Shown here: one piece after another, positions 27,686 to 35,563 of the stretch
How positions within the stretch are numbered: the stretch's first letter is position 1
How the letters are laid out: every line of letters starts with the position of its first letter
Program-made: the position numbers and the translations under genes
The notes under the pieces: model-generated
Databases searched by the model: none
Seen by the model: only the letters and a program-made list of their open reading frames with translations
Told to the model about the DNA's origin: nothing
Assembly (NCBI GenBank): GCA_039185015.1
Contig: JBCDAU010000001.1
Span: 1-64,000, forward strand
DNA length: 64,000 nucleotides
Reading direction: 5' to 3'
From: JBCBSZ01 sp039185015
GTDB taxonomy: Bacteria > Actinomycetota > Acidimicrobiia > Acidimicrobiales > Poriferisodalaceae

Positions 27686-28695
27686 AGCCGGCGGCCGACG
27701 GCGTCGGCGACCAACCGGGCGAGACCTCGCAGGCGATCCGTCCCGCCCAGGCGGATCGTCCGGCCGTCGGCGGTCGTCACCCGGACCACCCGCCCGATCA
27801 GGTGGTCGGTCGTGACCGGCGCATCGTTGCTGCGGTTGCCGTCGCCGCGGAACGACAGCCCGTCCCGGACCCGCCGGCGGTAGCGATGGACCAGGACCGC
27901 GCCGTCGTCGCCGACGAACGCCCACACCTCACCCGGCCGGGGACGCGCTCGTCCGACGACCTCGACGGTCGCCTCGCGAGGGATGGTCGGCGCCATGCTG
28001 TCGCCCTGGGCGGTGAGCTCGAGGCCACCGGCGGCCGCTCGCTGGCGGAGCAGCCGGGCGCTGATCACCGGCGAACCGGCAGCGGCCCTGCTCGGGGACC
28101 GTTCGGCCCGCTCGCGCAACCCGGAGAACTGCCGATGCTGCATCACCAGGTGGCCGGGTCCGAGCGCCGCTCGAACCAGCATCGCCGGTACGGCGAAGCC
28201 GCGGACCCGAACGGGCGCTATGCGCATCCGCACGAGCGCCCTGGTGCCGTCCCCGTCGGTCTCGTCGAGCACCAACGCCCAGGTGGCCGCGGTCCGGTCG
28301 TGTCGGTCCGGTGCCCCGAGCACGAGATGGTGGTCGACCTCGACGTCGAGCACGACGAACAGGTCGGTGCGGCCCGGGAGGCCGGGCACGATGTCGCCGA
28401 CCTGGAGCTGACCGAGCTCGGGGAACAGGTGCTGGGCGCTCGGCACGCCCCCATGGTCGATGCGGTCGTAGCTGTACCAGCCCGCCCGGTCGGCGCCGAT
28501 CTGCGCGATCCACGGCCAGACCCGGGATGGGGGTGCGTCGATGGTGACCCCGTGGGTGAAGTCGGCGACCGGTTGCCCGACGTGGGCGTCACCGGCGAGT
28601 GGCCGGGCGCGCTCGTCGGCGGTCGCGCGGATGGGCGGGCCGAGCCGGGGCGTCAGGAGGGTGAGCACGGTGGCCTCCAGTGTCGCAGAGGCCAC
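27670..28695 (-). CDS. SRPBCC domain fused to an S24/S26 peptidase-like domain
   Basis: 341 residues. Residues 40-200 are an SRPBCC/START-like ligand-binding domain (THGVTIDAPPSRVWPWIAQI, AGWYSYDRIDHGG, ending MQHRQFSGLRERAER). Residues 215-320 resemble S24/S26 serine peptidases: GDSMAPTIP carries the nucleophile Ser of signal peptidases and LexA, followed by VWAFVGDDGAVLVHRYRRRV and FRGDGNRSNDAPVTTDHLIGRV. The second Lys of the Ser-Lys dyad is not clear (HR in its place). The frame is continuous, so this is a true fusion or the product of a small deletion between two genes. There is no membrane helix, so the peptidase-like part is unlikely to be a normal signal peptidase. Confidence 0.78.
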   Translation of the reverse strand: MASATLEATVLTLLTPRLGPPIRATADERARPLAGDAHVGQPVADFTHGVTIDAPPSRVWPWIAQIGADRAGWYSYDRIDHGGVPSAQHLFPELGQLQVGDIVPGLPGRTDLFVVLDVEVDHHLVLGAPDRHDRTAATWALVLDETDGDGTRALVRMRIAPVRVRGFAVPAMLVRAALGPGHLVMQHRQFSGLRERAERSPSRAAAGSPVISARLLRQRAAAGGLELTAQGDSMAPTIPREATVEVVGRARPRPGEVWAFVGDDGAVLVHRYRRRVRDGLSFRGDGNRSNDAPVTTDHLIGRVVRVTTADGRTIRLGGTDRLRGLARLVADAVGRRLPRRA

Positions 28696-28734
28696 TCCGC
28701 TCGCCGCCGAGGAGGCACGACGCCGTCGAGGCCG

Positions 28735-28740
28735 TAGCGT
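28735..28740 (+). promoter_or_regulatory. Leaderless-type -10 box (TAGCGT) of the zincin gene
   Basis: TANNNT box 6 bases before the ATG at 28747. Confidence 0.5.
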
Positions 28741-28746
28741 GGGTCC

Positions 28747-29646
28747 ATGGCGGCGGCGAACGTCCTCCCGGCGGTGGGTTGCAGCTTCTGCGCCTCGCTA
28801 CGAGCAGGCGATGGCTCCGGCCCGCAGGTCCCGGTCCACGAGGCGCACGACCGCCTGGCCGCGGCCCGACGTCGGGTCGACGGGCTCGATCTCCCCGGTC
28901 TCGCCGGCCTCCCGGCCCCCACGACGGTGGCTCCGGAGAAGCTCGGCGACCCCGACGACGTCCGCGGCGGAGTGCTGGCTCAGGCCTACGCCATCATGGG
29001 TCGCCCGGCCAACGGTCTGGTCCCGGAGAAGACGGCCAGGGGCATCGAGCTCGGTGCCGGGCTCGTCGCTCGGTCGGTGGCCGGTCTCTACGTGCCGCCG
29101 TGGGTGGGGGGTGGCGGCCGCATCGTGATCAACACGCCGATCGTCGCCGGGCTGATGGCTCGCGAGGACGTGACCGATCGCGATGCGCTCGCCTCGTTGG
29201 TGATCGCCCACGAGCGCGTCCACCACATCCAGCACACACTCCAGACCTGGCAGGGCGTGTTCCTCGGCCTCGTCGACGCCGTGCTCGCCGCCGACCGGCG
29301 GACCCGCCGCGACACCGTCGCTCGGGCTCAGGCCGTCATGTCGGTGGTGGAGGGCCACGCCTCCTACGTCGAGCGCCTCGCCGTCGAGCACCTCCACGAC
29401 GGCGACACCTGGTGGCGGGTCCGCGGACGCCATCTCGACTCGAACCTCGGCGGGCTGCTCCGTGGCCTGCTGAGCGTGCTGTTCACCGCCAAGCGCGACC
29501 AGTACAAGCGGGGGATGCTCTTCTGCGCCGACGCCACCGATCTGGTCCCCGACGCGGCCCGCATCCTGTTCGGCCGCCTCGACGGGATGCCCGACCCCCG
29601 CGAGCTCGACGACGCCGCCGCCTGGGAGCGCCGCCTGGCGGCTTGA
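28747..29646 (+). CDS. DUF2342-like zinc-dependent metalloprotease
   Basis: 299 residues. IAHERVHHIQHTLQ carries an HExxH zinc motif (HERVH), and about 40 residues later AVMSVVEGHASYVERLA supplies the downstream EGH ligand block typical of the actinobacterial DUF2342/F420-biosynthesis-associated zincins. The end KRDQYKRGMLFCADATDLVPDAARILF is also family-like. An N-terminal CSFC pair is unusual. There is no signal peptide, so it is cytoplasmic. The substrate is unknown. A perfect hairpin follows the stop. Confidence 0.83.
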   Translation: MAAANVLPAVGCSFCASLRAGDGSGPQVPVHEAHDRLAAARRRVDGLDLPGLAGLPAPTTVAPEKLGDPDDVRGGVLAQAYAIMGRPANGLVPEKTARGIELGAGLVARSVAGLYVPPWVGGGGRIVINTPIVAGLMAREDVTDRDALASLVIAHERVHHIQHTLQTWQGVFLGLVDAVLAADRRTRRDTVARAQAVMSVVEGHASYVERLAVEHLHDGDTWWRVRGRHLDSNLGGLLRGLLSVLFTAKRDQYKRGMLFCADATDLVPDAARILFGRLDGMPDPRELDDAAAWERRLAA

Positions 29647-29648
29647 GC

Positions 29649-29670
29649 GGCCCGGCGAGCGCGCCGGGCC
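29649..29670 (+). terminator. Hairpin after the zincin gene
   Basis: Perfect 8-bp stem GGCCCGGC/GCCGGGCC with a 6-base loop, starting 3 bases after the stop codon. It lies just before the P450 promoter box. Confidence 0.65.
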
Positions 29671-29673
29671 AAC

Positions 29674-29679
29674 TACGTT
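29674..29679 (+). promoter_or_regulatory. Leaderless-type -10 box (TACGTT) of the P450 gene
   Basis: TANNNT box 7 bases before GTG 29687; it excludes the TTG at 29678, which lies inside the box. Confidence 0.5.
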
Positions 29680-29686
29680 GCGGGTC

Positions 29687-30844
29687 GTGGTGGAGTACGA
29701 CCCGATGTCGCCCGAGGTGCTGGAGTCGCCCTTCGGGGCGTATCGGGAGCTGCTCGAGGGCTGTCCCGTCCACCGCCAGGTGCTCGGCGGCGGCGAGCTG
29801 TGGACGGCCGCCCGCCACCACGATGTCGATCTCGTCGCTCGCGACCACACCCGGTGGACCGCGACGACCGGGCAGGGTCCCCGACCCTCCGAACGCATCG
29901 CCCTCTTCGACGACCCACCTGGTCACACCCGTCTCCGGCGGGTCGTGCAGGCGGCCTTCTCGGCGCCGCGCGTCGCTGCGCTCGAACCCACCGTCCTCTC
30001 GCTGACCGACGAGCTGCTCGATGCGGTCGAGGACACCGACCGGTGGGACCTCCACGACGCGCTGGCCGAGCCCCTCCCGGTGATCGTGATCGCACGTCTC
30101 ATGGGCGTTCCCGAGGAGATGCGCTCGACGTTCAAGCACTGGTCCGACGAGATCCTCGCCGCCTTCAATGATCCCTCTCGGGGGCGTGAGGAACGGATCC
30201 TCATGCGTCAGCTGCTCGATGAGCAGGTCGTCGAGCGTCGACGAGCGACCGACCCGCCCGACGACCTCATCACGGTGCTGTCGCTCACCGAGGACGACGA
30301 CGGCAACCGCCTCACGACCGAGGAGCTGTGGTCGGTGCTCGTGCAGCTGCTCATCGGCGGGAACGAGACCACCACGTCCGGGATCACCAACATGGTGTGG
30401 CGGCTGTTCGAGGATCGCGAGCGCTGGGAGGCCGTCCGAGACGATCGGTCGCTCGTCGAGGTCGCCGTGGAGGAGTCCCTGCGGCACGATCCGCCGGTGC
30501 TGGGCCTCTACCGCCAGGCGGTCGCCGACACCGAGCTGTCCGGGGTCGGCGTGCCGGCCGGCGCCCGGATGATGATGTGCTACGGCGCCGCGAACCGCGA
30601 CCCGGAGGTCTTCGACGAGCCCGACGAGTTCCGCCTCGATCGCCCGGCGGCCGAGCTGCGGAGGCACCTCGCCTTCGGCACCGGGCCGCACCTGTGCGTC
30701 GGGGCAGCGCTGGCCCGGCTCGAGATGCGGGTGGCGCTGTCCCGCCTCGTCGATCGCTTCCCCGATCTGCGATCCGCCGGGCCGACGAGCCGGATCGAGA
30801 CCTACCTGCTCTGGGGCCGCCGTTCCGTCCCGGTGAGGACCTGA
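29687..30844 (+). CDS. Cytochrome P450
   Basis: 385 residues, normal for a soluble bacterial P450. The I-helix oxygen-binding segment is LLIGGNETTTSG, the K-helix ExxR is EESLR, and the heme-thiolate loop is FGTGPHLCVGAALARLE with the Cys ligand. DDPPGHTRLRRVVQAAFS is the typical C-helix region. It catalyses oxygenation of an unknown substrate and needs a ferredoxin and reductase, none of which is adjacent. GTG 29687 is selected by the TACGTT box 7 bases upstream; the next codon is also GTG. Confidence 0.95.
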   Translation: MVEYDPMSPEVLESPFGAYRELLEGCPVHRQVLGGGELWTAARHHDVDLVARDHTRWTATTGQGPRPSERIALFDDPPGHTRLRRVVQAAFSAPRVAALEPTVLSLTDELLDAVEDTDRWDLHDALAEPLPVIVIARLMGVPEEMRSTFKHWSDEILAAFNDPSRGREERILMRQLLDEQVVERRRATDPPDDLITVLSLTEDDDGNRLTTEELWSVLVQLLIGGNETTTSGITNMVWRLFEDRERWEAVRDDRSLVEVAVEESLRHDPPVLGLYRQAVADTELSGVGVPAGARMMMCYGAANRDPEVFDEPDEFRLDRPAAELRRHLAFGTGPHLCVGAALARLEMRVALSRLVDRFPDLRSAGPTSRIETYLLWGRRSVPVRT

Positions 30845-30848
30845 CGCC

Positions 30849-31151
30849 CTAACCGACCACGTCGATGGCGAAGCTGATGCCTTCGTCGCCGGGGATCTCG
30901 GCAGCGAGATCGAAGCGGGGCGAGCGGCGACAGTGCTCCCGGACCGTGATCTGCGCAGCCGGGATCGCGGAGAACACGGTCAGGACCCCGCCGGTGTCGA
31001 TTCCTCGAGCGGCGTCGTCGAGCGCACCCGTCAGCTGGTCGTCGAGCAGGTCGCCGGCGTCGAGGAACCCAACGTGTCCGCTGCGCTCGACGTTCGAGCC
31101 GCTGGTCCGGGATCGCGACCGGTCCGTCACCCGTTCAGCTTGCCCGGACAT
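30849..31151 (-). CDS. Small protein, weakly TusA-like
   Basis: 100 residues. After about 25 disordered residues the sequence LDAGDLL...GGVLTVFSAIPAAQITVREHCRR...GISFAI follows the spacing of the TusA/SirA sulfur-carrier fold (LDARGL-CP...G-VLEV-A-DPAA---I---C...F-I). The active CPxP motif is missing, and the only Cys is in EHCRR. It is 48 bases after the CadC-like regulator, in the same direction, and close to a DsrE/radical SAM operon, where a sulfur carrier would make sense. The assignment is tentative; it may be an unrelated small protein. Confidence 0.5.
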   Translation of the reverse strand: MSGQAERVTDRSRSRTSGSNVERSGHVGFLDAGDLLDDQLTGALDDAARGIDTGGVLTVFSAIPAAQITVREHCRRSPRFDLAAEIPGDEGISFAIDVVG

Positions 31152-31199
31152 GACGCCGGAGATGTGGGGGAGAGGTGGGGATGAGATGGGGACCGCAGC

Positions 31200-32762
31200 T
31201 CAGGCGGCCGGCACGCCCGCTCGCTCCAACCCACCGAGGTAGTGCTCGATCTGGTCCGGGCGCTTCAGGTAGAAGAGCTTCGACCTCGCGTACTCGACCG
31301 TGAACCCGGGCTGGATGCGCAGCAGCTTGTCCCTCGCCATCGCCGCCTCCTGGTCCCGGCCCAGATGGGCGAGCGCGACGGTCCGGTGGGCGGTGGTCCA
31401 GTACTGGCAGTTCGGGATCGACTCGGCCCGCTCGGTCCAGGCGACGGCGTCGTCGTAGCGCTCGGCGAAGAGCAGCGCGAGCGCGCCGTATGACAGGAAG
31501 GCCCAGCGCTGCGGATCGTGGCTGCCGAGCTGGATCGCCCGCTCGAACTGCTCGATCGCCTCGTCGTAGCGGCCCTCGTAGCAGAGCGAGTCGCCGAGTC
31601 CGCACCAGGCGGCGGCGAAGGTGGGGTTCAGGTCGACGGCGGCTTCGTTGTCGGCCAACGCGGAGCGGTAGTCCCGGCGGGCGAGCTGGACGCGCCCACG
31701 AAGCATGTGGAACACGGCGTTCTGGCCGTCGCGGCCGAGGGCCTCCTGGGTCGCAGCGAGGGCGGCGTCGAGCACCTCGGGCGTGGGCTCGGTGTCCCAG
31801 TAGGTCATGCCGAGCACGCAGGCGTATGCCCACCAGGCGTGGGCGTCGGCGAAGCCCGGGTCGACCCGGCGGGCCTCGTCGAGCAGGCGCTGGGCCTCGA
31901 GGTTGTCCTCGGCGGTGAAGCGGAAGAAGTGGCCGATGCCCAGGTGGTAGAGGTCCCAGGCGGCCAGGTCGCTCCCGGTGCGGCGCGACACGCGATCCCG
32001 TTCGGCCCAGCCGACCTCGGGTTCGATGCTGGCGACGATGACGTCGGTGATCTCGTCGAGGACGTCGAACAGATCGTCGACGCGGCGGTCGTACCGCTCC
32101 GCCCACCAGTTGGTGCCACCGGCGGTCTCGGTCAGGTTGGTCGTCACCCGAAGGCGATCGCCGCCCATCCGTGCCGCGCCCTCGACCACGTAGTCGACCT
32201 CCAGGTCCCGGCGGAGGGCGGCCATGGCTTCGGGGCGTTCGGCATACGAGGCCGTGGTCGCCCGGGGCAGCACCCGGAGCCATCGGTGCTTGGACAGGCC
32301 GGTGATGATGTCGGCGGTCAGCCCGTCGGCGACGTGGGCCTTCGACGGGTCGCCGGACTGGTTCTCGAACGGGAGCACGGCGATGACGGGGTTCGCAGGT
32401 GCTTCGGCGGACGGAGAGGGGGCGGCCGGCGCCGGCACCTCGGCCGCGCCCGCAGACTCCTCGACGTCGGCGACGAACATGTACCCCTGGCCGTGGACCG
32501 TTCGGAGCACCCGCTGCTCCCTGCCACTGTCGCCGACCGCCTTGCGGATCGACTTGATCTGGGAGGTCAGCGCGGATTCGCCGACGAACCGGTCTCCCCA
32601 CACCTCGTCGAGCAGCTCTTCCTTGGTGACGACACGGTCGCGATGGCGCAGGACGTGCACGAGGATCGACATCGCCCGCGGTTCGAGCGGGACGAGCTCG
32701 CCGTCTCGGCGCAGCTCCCAGCGATCGACGTCGATCTCGCAGTCCCCGAACCGCACCGCCAC
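31200..32762 (-). CDS. CadC-type winged-helix regulator with TolB-N and TPR domains
   Basis: 520 residues. An OmpR/CadC DNA-binding domain (1-100: LEPRAMSILVHVLRHRDRVVTKEELLDEVWGD, then ALTSQIKSIRKAVGD and VLRTVHGQGYMF) is followed by a proline/alanine linker. A TolB-N/FlgO-like domain (NPVIAVLPFENQSGDP...DGLTADIITGLSKHRWLRVLPR) and about six TPRs follow to the end. There is no transmembrane helix between the DNA-binding and sensor parts, so it is cytoplasmic, like the regulators once called adenylate-cyclase-associated. GTG 32762 follows TAGGTT by 7 bases. It is divergent from the DsrE-AhpD-radical SAM operon and is its likely regulator. Confidence 0.88.
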   Translation of the reverse strand: MAVRFGDCEIDVDRWELRRDGELVPLEPRAMSILVHVLRHRDRVVTKEELLDEVWGDRFVGESALTSQIKSIRKAVGDSGREQRVLRTVHGQGYMFVADVEESAGAAEVPAPAAPSPSAEAPANPVIAVLPFENQSGDPSKAHVADGLTADIITGLSKHRWLRVLPRATTASYAERPEAMAALRRDLEVDYVVEGAARMGGDRLRVTTNLTETAGGTNWWAERYDRRVDDLFDVLDEITDVIVASIEPEVGWAERDRVSRRTGSDLAAWDLYHLGIGHFFRFTAEDNLEAQRLLDEARRVDPGFADAHAWWAYACVLGMTYWDTEPTPEVLDAALAATQEALGRDGQNAVFHMLRGRVQLARRDYRSALADNEAAVDLNPTFAAAWCGLGDSLCYEGRYDEAIEQFERAIQLGSHDPQRWAFLSYGALALLFAERYDDAVAWTERAESIPNCQYWTTAHRTVALAHLGRDQEAAMARDKLLRIQPGFTVEYARSKLFYLKRPDQIEHYLGGLERAGVPAA

Positions 32763-32769
32763 CGGCGAG

Positions 32770-32775
32770 AACCTA
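32770..32775 (-). promoter_or_regulatory. Leaderless-type -10 box (TAGGTT) of the CadC-like gene
   Basis: TANNNT box 7 bases before GTG 32762; it favours this start over the GTG 63 bases upstream. Confidence 0.5.
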
Positions 32776-32788
32776 CCCGGCAGGGGTC

Positions 32789-32852
32789 GGATCGTCCCCC
32801 AGAACGTCCCCACACGATCCCCCAACCGTCACCAAGACCGTCCGGAGGATCG
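32789..32852. promoter_or_regulatory. Three GGATCG half-sites between divergent genes
   Basis: GGATCG at 32789-32794 and 32847-32852 and its inverse CGATCC at 32815-32820, with C-rich runs next to two of them. They lie between the regulator start and the operon's -10 box. They are possible binding sites for the CadC-like regulator. Confidence 0.35.
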
Positions 32853-32856
32853 TTCG

Positions 32857-32862
32857 TACGTT
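32857..32862 (+). promoter_or_regulatory. Candidate -10 box (TACGTT) of the DsrE operon
   Basis: TANNNT box giving a leader of about 46 bases that contains the GGAG Shine-Dalgarno sequence 10 bases before the DsrE ATG. Confidence 0.4.
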
Positions 32863-32914
32863 GCTCATCAGCGAGGCGGAGACGCCGCCCACACCACACA
32901 GGAGCAACACGAAC

Positions 32915-33280
32915 ATGGCTGACAACAAGGTCCTCATCGGTCTCACCCACGGCGCCGACGAGCAGGAGAACGTCCTGATCGCCTACCTCATGGGCGTCGA
33001 GGCCCTCCGTGCCGGCAAGGAGTCGGTCATGTGGCTGACCAAGGACGGCGTCAACGTGGCGGTGGACGGCTTCGCGGACACCGTTCAGATCGAGGGCGCT
33101 CCGTCGGTCGCCGACCTCCACGCCGAGTACGTCGAGCGCGGCGGCCGCTTCTTCGCCTGCCCGGTCTGCGTGAAGCTGCGGGGCCTCACCGAGGCCACGT
33201 GGGCCAAGAACGTCGAGGTCCTCGGCGCGCCGAGCGTGTACGAGTACACCTCCGGCGGGGCCCTGGTCTTCAACTACTGA
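32915..33280 (+). CDS. DsrE family protein
   Basis: 121 residues, DsrE/YchN-like fold. KVLIGLTHGADEQENVLIAYLMGVEAL gives the first strand and helix, ESVMWLTKDGVNVAV the second, and GGRFFACPVCVKLRGL carries a CxxC (CPVC) at the position of the sulfur-carrying Cys in TusD/DsrE. It probably binds or relays sulfane sulfur in the cytoplasm. It is the first gene of an operon with an AhpD-like and a radical SAM protein. The ATG has GGAG upstream. Confidence 0.88.
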   Translation: MADNKVLIGLTHGADEQENVLIAYLMGVEALRAGKESVMWLTKDGVNVAVDGFADTVQIEGAPSVADLHAEYVERGGRFFACPVCVKLRGLTEATWAKNVEVLGAPSVYEYTSGGALVFNY

Positions 33281-33316
33281 TCCGACCACGATCTACGGAA
33301 GCGGGAGGGTGCGACC

Positions 33317-33946
33317 ATGCCCATCGTCAACCTGATCGACGCCTCGTCGGCGCCGCTGTTGCTGCGCCACCTCTTCGAGGGCGACGACCCGGGTCCGATC
33401 GTCGGGACGCTGGCGCAGGTGCCCGAGCTGTGCGAGCCGGCGCTGCCGTTCCTCGGCGCGGCCCTCGGTCCCTCCGGCGTCTCGCTCCGTCAGAAGGAGA
33501 TCGCCATCCTCCGGACCTCGGCCAACCTCGGCTGCCGGTTCTGCACCGACGGACACACCGTCGTGGCAGCCGACAGCGGCCTCACCCTGGCCGAGGTCCG
33601 TGCGCTGCGGGAGTGCCCCACGGCGCAGGAGGTGTTCGAGGACCCCGACGAGCAGGCGGTCGTCGTGTGGATCGATGCGATCTCCACCGAACGGGGCTGG
33701 GTCGACCCGGCCGTCACCGATGCGGCCCTGGCGGCCGTGGGTGAGGCGAAGCTCGTCGAGCTCACCATGACCATCGGCGCCACGATGATGCTGGCCCGCT
33801 TCGCCTCGGCGTTCCAGCTCCCACAGCCCGACGAGCTCTACGAGCGACTCGGAGGGCTCGGCATCGATCCGATGCCCGAGCCCCCGGCCCGGCCGGTCGC
33901 GTCCGACACCGGAACGCTCGTGACCATCACGAGGAGGACGTCATGA
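33317..33946 (+). CDS. Carboxymuconolactone decarboxylase/AhpD-like protein
   Basis: 209 residues. SLRQKEIAILRTSANLGCRFCTDGHTVVAADSGLTLAEV carries the AhpD-type CxxCxxxH motif (CRFCTDGH), the redox centre of alkylhydroperoxidase D-like proteins. An E-rich helix segment (LVELTMTIGATMMLARFASAF) completes the fold. It could reduce a thiol or persulfide partner. The end overlaps the radical SAM gene by 4 bases (ATGA), so the two are strictly co-expressed. Confidence 0.9.
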   Translation: MPIVNLIDASSAPLLLRHLFEGDDPGPIVGTLAQVPELCEPALPFLGAALGPSGVSLRQKEIAILRTSANLGCRFCTDGHTVVAADSGLTLAEVRALRECPTAQEVFEDPDEQAVVVWIDAISTERGWVDPAVTDAALAAVGEAKLVELTMTIGATMMLARFASAFQLPQPDELYERLGGLGIDPMPEPPARPVASDTGTLVTITRRTS

Positions 33947-34776
33947 CCACCATCGCCGACGCCATCCGAGACGGCGAGATCCCGGGCCGCGTGTGGTTCT
34001 ACAGCAACTACCACTGCAACCTCGCCTGCACCTACTGCTTCACCGAGTCGTCGCCGAAGGCGGCGAAGCGGGCGCTGCCGCCCGACCAGATGGTGCGGCT
34101 GGCGAAGCAGGCCGCCGAGCTCGGGTACACCGACTTCGGCATCACGGGCGGCGAGCCGTTCCTGATGCCCTACATCGTCGACGTGGCCAAGGAGCTGGGG
34201 AAGCTCGGCCCGACGATCCTCATCACCAACGGCACCGTGTTCGGTCCGAAGCGCTTCGCCAAGGCACTCGAGCTGGCCGGCACCGACGTGGCCTTGCAGA
34301 TCTCGCTCGATGCCCCCGAACCCGACCTGAACGACGAGATGCGGGGACCGGAGAACTTCGCCAAGGTCGCTGATGTCGTGCCGCGGCTCGTCGATGCCGG
34401 CGTGAAGGTCCGGATCGCGACGACCGTCGAGCCCGATCGGCTGGATCAGGATCAGCATGACCGCCTGTGCGCCCTCCATCGCTCATGGGGTGTCTCCGAC
34501 GACGATCACGTCGTTCGCCCCGTCGTCTCCCGAGGTCGGGCCAGCGAGGAGGGCATCGGCACCTCACTCGAGTATCACCAGTTCCCCGGCGAGCTCACGA
34601 TCAGCGTCGACGGCGCCTTCTGGGGTGCCTTCGGGCCCGGTTTCACCAACGGGGTCGGCGACACCGACCTCCTGCTCACCCGCACGATCGAGCCCATCGC
34701 CACCCCGGCAGAGGCCCTTCATCGGGTCGCCGGTGGCCGACCCGATGGCGCCGACGCCGCCATCGGCATCAGGTGA
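33943..34776 (+). CDS. Radical SAM protein
   Basis: 277 residues. SNYHCNLACTYCFTES holds CxxxCxxC (4Fe-4S cluster, SAM cleavage). ITGGEPFLMP is the GGE SAM-binding motif, LITNGT and LQISLDAPEP are later core strands. The protein is short and has no SPASM/twitch cysteine cluster at the C-terminus. It is in the MoaA/NirJ-like group; the substrate is unknown. Together with DsrE and AhpD-like partners it suggests sulfur- or thiol-linked chemistry. A hairpin follows the stop. Confidence 0.92.
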   Translation: MTTIADAIRDGEIPGRVWFYSNYHCNLACTYCFTESSPKAAKRALPPDQMVRLAKQAAELGYTDFGITGGEPFLMPYIVDVAKELGKLGPTILITNGTVFGPKRFAKALELAGTDVALQISLDAPEPDLNDEMRGPENFAKVADVVPRLVDAGVKVRIATTVEPDRLDQDQHDRLCALHRSWGVSDDDHVVRPVVSRGRASEEGIGTSLEYHQFPGELTISVDGAFWGAFGPGFTNGVGDTDLLLTRTIEPIATPAEALHRVAGGRPDGADAAIGIR

Positions 34777-34790
34777 GCGTGATCTGACTC

Positions 34791-34806
34791 GCACCCGGTC
34801 GGGTGC
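34791..34806 (+). terminator. Hairpin after the radical SAM operon
   Basis: GCACCC-GGTC-GGGTGC perfect stem 15 bases after the stop. A larger imperfect GACGG/CCGTC inverted repeat follows before the toxin gene. Confidence 0.5.
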
Positions 34807-34879
34807 ACACGCACGGACAGCACGGACGGTCGGTCGCCCTCAGCGGTGGCCGGCCGTCCGCCGCGTCCGAGTGATCAGC

Positions 34880-35269
34880 TCAGAGCATGAGGGATCGGAG
34901 GCCGTCGACGATCACGGCGAGGTCCTGGTCGCCGGCCGCGACGCCGATCACCAGCTCGTCGACGTCGTCGTTCGCTGCCAAGGCGACGGCCACGCCGTTG
35001 AGTTCGAGGAACACGGAGGAGGCCAGCCAGCCGAGCCGCTCGTTGCCATCGACCAGTGCGTGGTTCTTCACGATCGACTGCAGCAGCGCAGCCGCCTTGG
35101 TCCAGACGTCGGGGTAGGCGTCCTCACCGAAGGCGGTCGTCGATGGACGAGCGGCCGCCGCGCGGAGCAGACCGAGGTCTCGGATCGGCGTGGGGTCGCC
35201 GAGGAGCGCGGTGGCGAGTGCGAGGAGGTCGTCCAGATCGAGGTACTCGACCGGACGCGGGTCGGTCAC
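34880..35269 (-). CDS. Doc/Fic-family toxin (death-on-curing type)
   Basis: 129 residues, the length of Doc. The Fic motif is IVKNHALVDGNERLGWLASS, against the canonical HxFxxGNxR: His, Asp-Gly-Asn and Arg are kept, while Phe is Leu and the Doc Lys is Glu. Doc-type toxins phosphorylate EF-Tu to stop translation; Fic relatives AMPylate. EYLDLDDLLALATALLG at the start is typical Doc. It starts at GTG 35269, overlapping the antitoxin stop by 3 bases. It is the second gene of a toxin-antitoxin pair. Confidence 0.85.
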   Translation of the reverse strand: MTDPRPVEYLDLDDLLALATALLGDPTPIRDLGLLRAAAARPSTTAFGEDAYPDVWTKAAALLQSIVKNHALVDGNERLGWLASSVFLELNGVAVALAANDDVDELVIGVAAGDQDLAVIVDGLRSLML

Positions 35270-35463
35270 TCCCCGAGTCGGCGCAGGGCGTCGGCATGCA
35301 CGTCGAGGGTCCGGCCCGCGGCCTCGGCGACACGATCCCGATGGTCGGAACGCTCGACGAACTCGCGTACGGCCCGTCGGGCGGCCTCCTGCAGGGAGAT
35401 CCCCTCCTGCTCCGCACGGCGACGCAGGGCGTCCTGCTCGTCGTCGGTGAGTCGGAGTGTCAT
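35266..35463 (-). CDS. Antitoxin, ribbon-helix-helix type
   Basis: 65 residues. MTLRLTDDEQDALRRRAEQEGISLQEAARRAVREFVER is a standard MetJ/Arc/CopG N-terminal RHH (strand TLRLTDDE, two helices), followed by a short tail that would bind the toxin. It should repress its own operon. An upstream GTG adds two residues. The antitoxin-toxin stop/start overlap is typical of TA modules. Confidence 0.83.
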   Translation of the reverse strand: MTLRLTDDEQDALRRRAEQEGISLQEAARRAVREFVERSDHRDRVAEAAGRTLDVHADALRRLGE

Positions 35464-35550
35464 GGCCACGTGATCGTGGTATCACTCCGATGCCGCCGCT
35501 CGTTCACGGTTCGGCAACGGCTTCGAGACGCAGGAGGCGACCGGGCGGCC

Positions 35551-35556
35551 TAGGTT
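35551..35556 (+). promoter_or_regulatory. Leaderless-type -10 box (TAGGTT) of the Rieske oxygenase operon
   Basis: TANNNT box 7 bases before GTG 35564. Confidence 0.5.
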
Positions 35557-35563
35557 CGGCAGC

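Noticed and set aside
34880..35485. 201-codon version of the Doc toxin starting at 35485
   Set aside because: The extra N-terminal part is the antitoxin gene read in another frame; the GTG at 35269 gives the normal Doc length.
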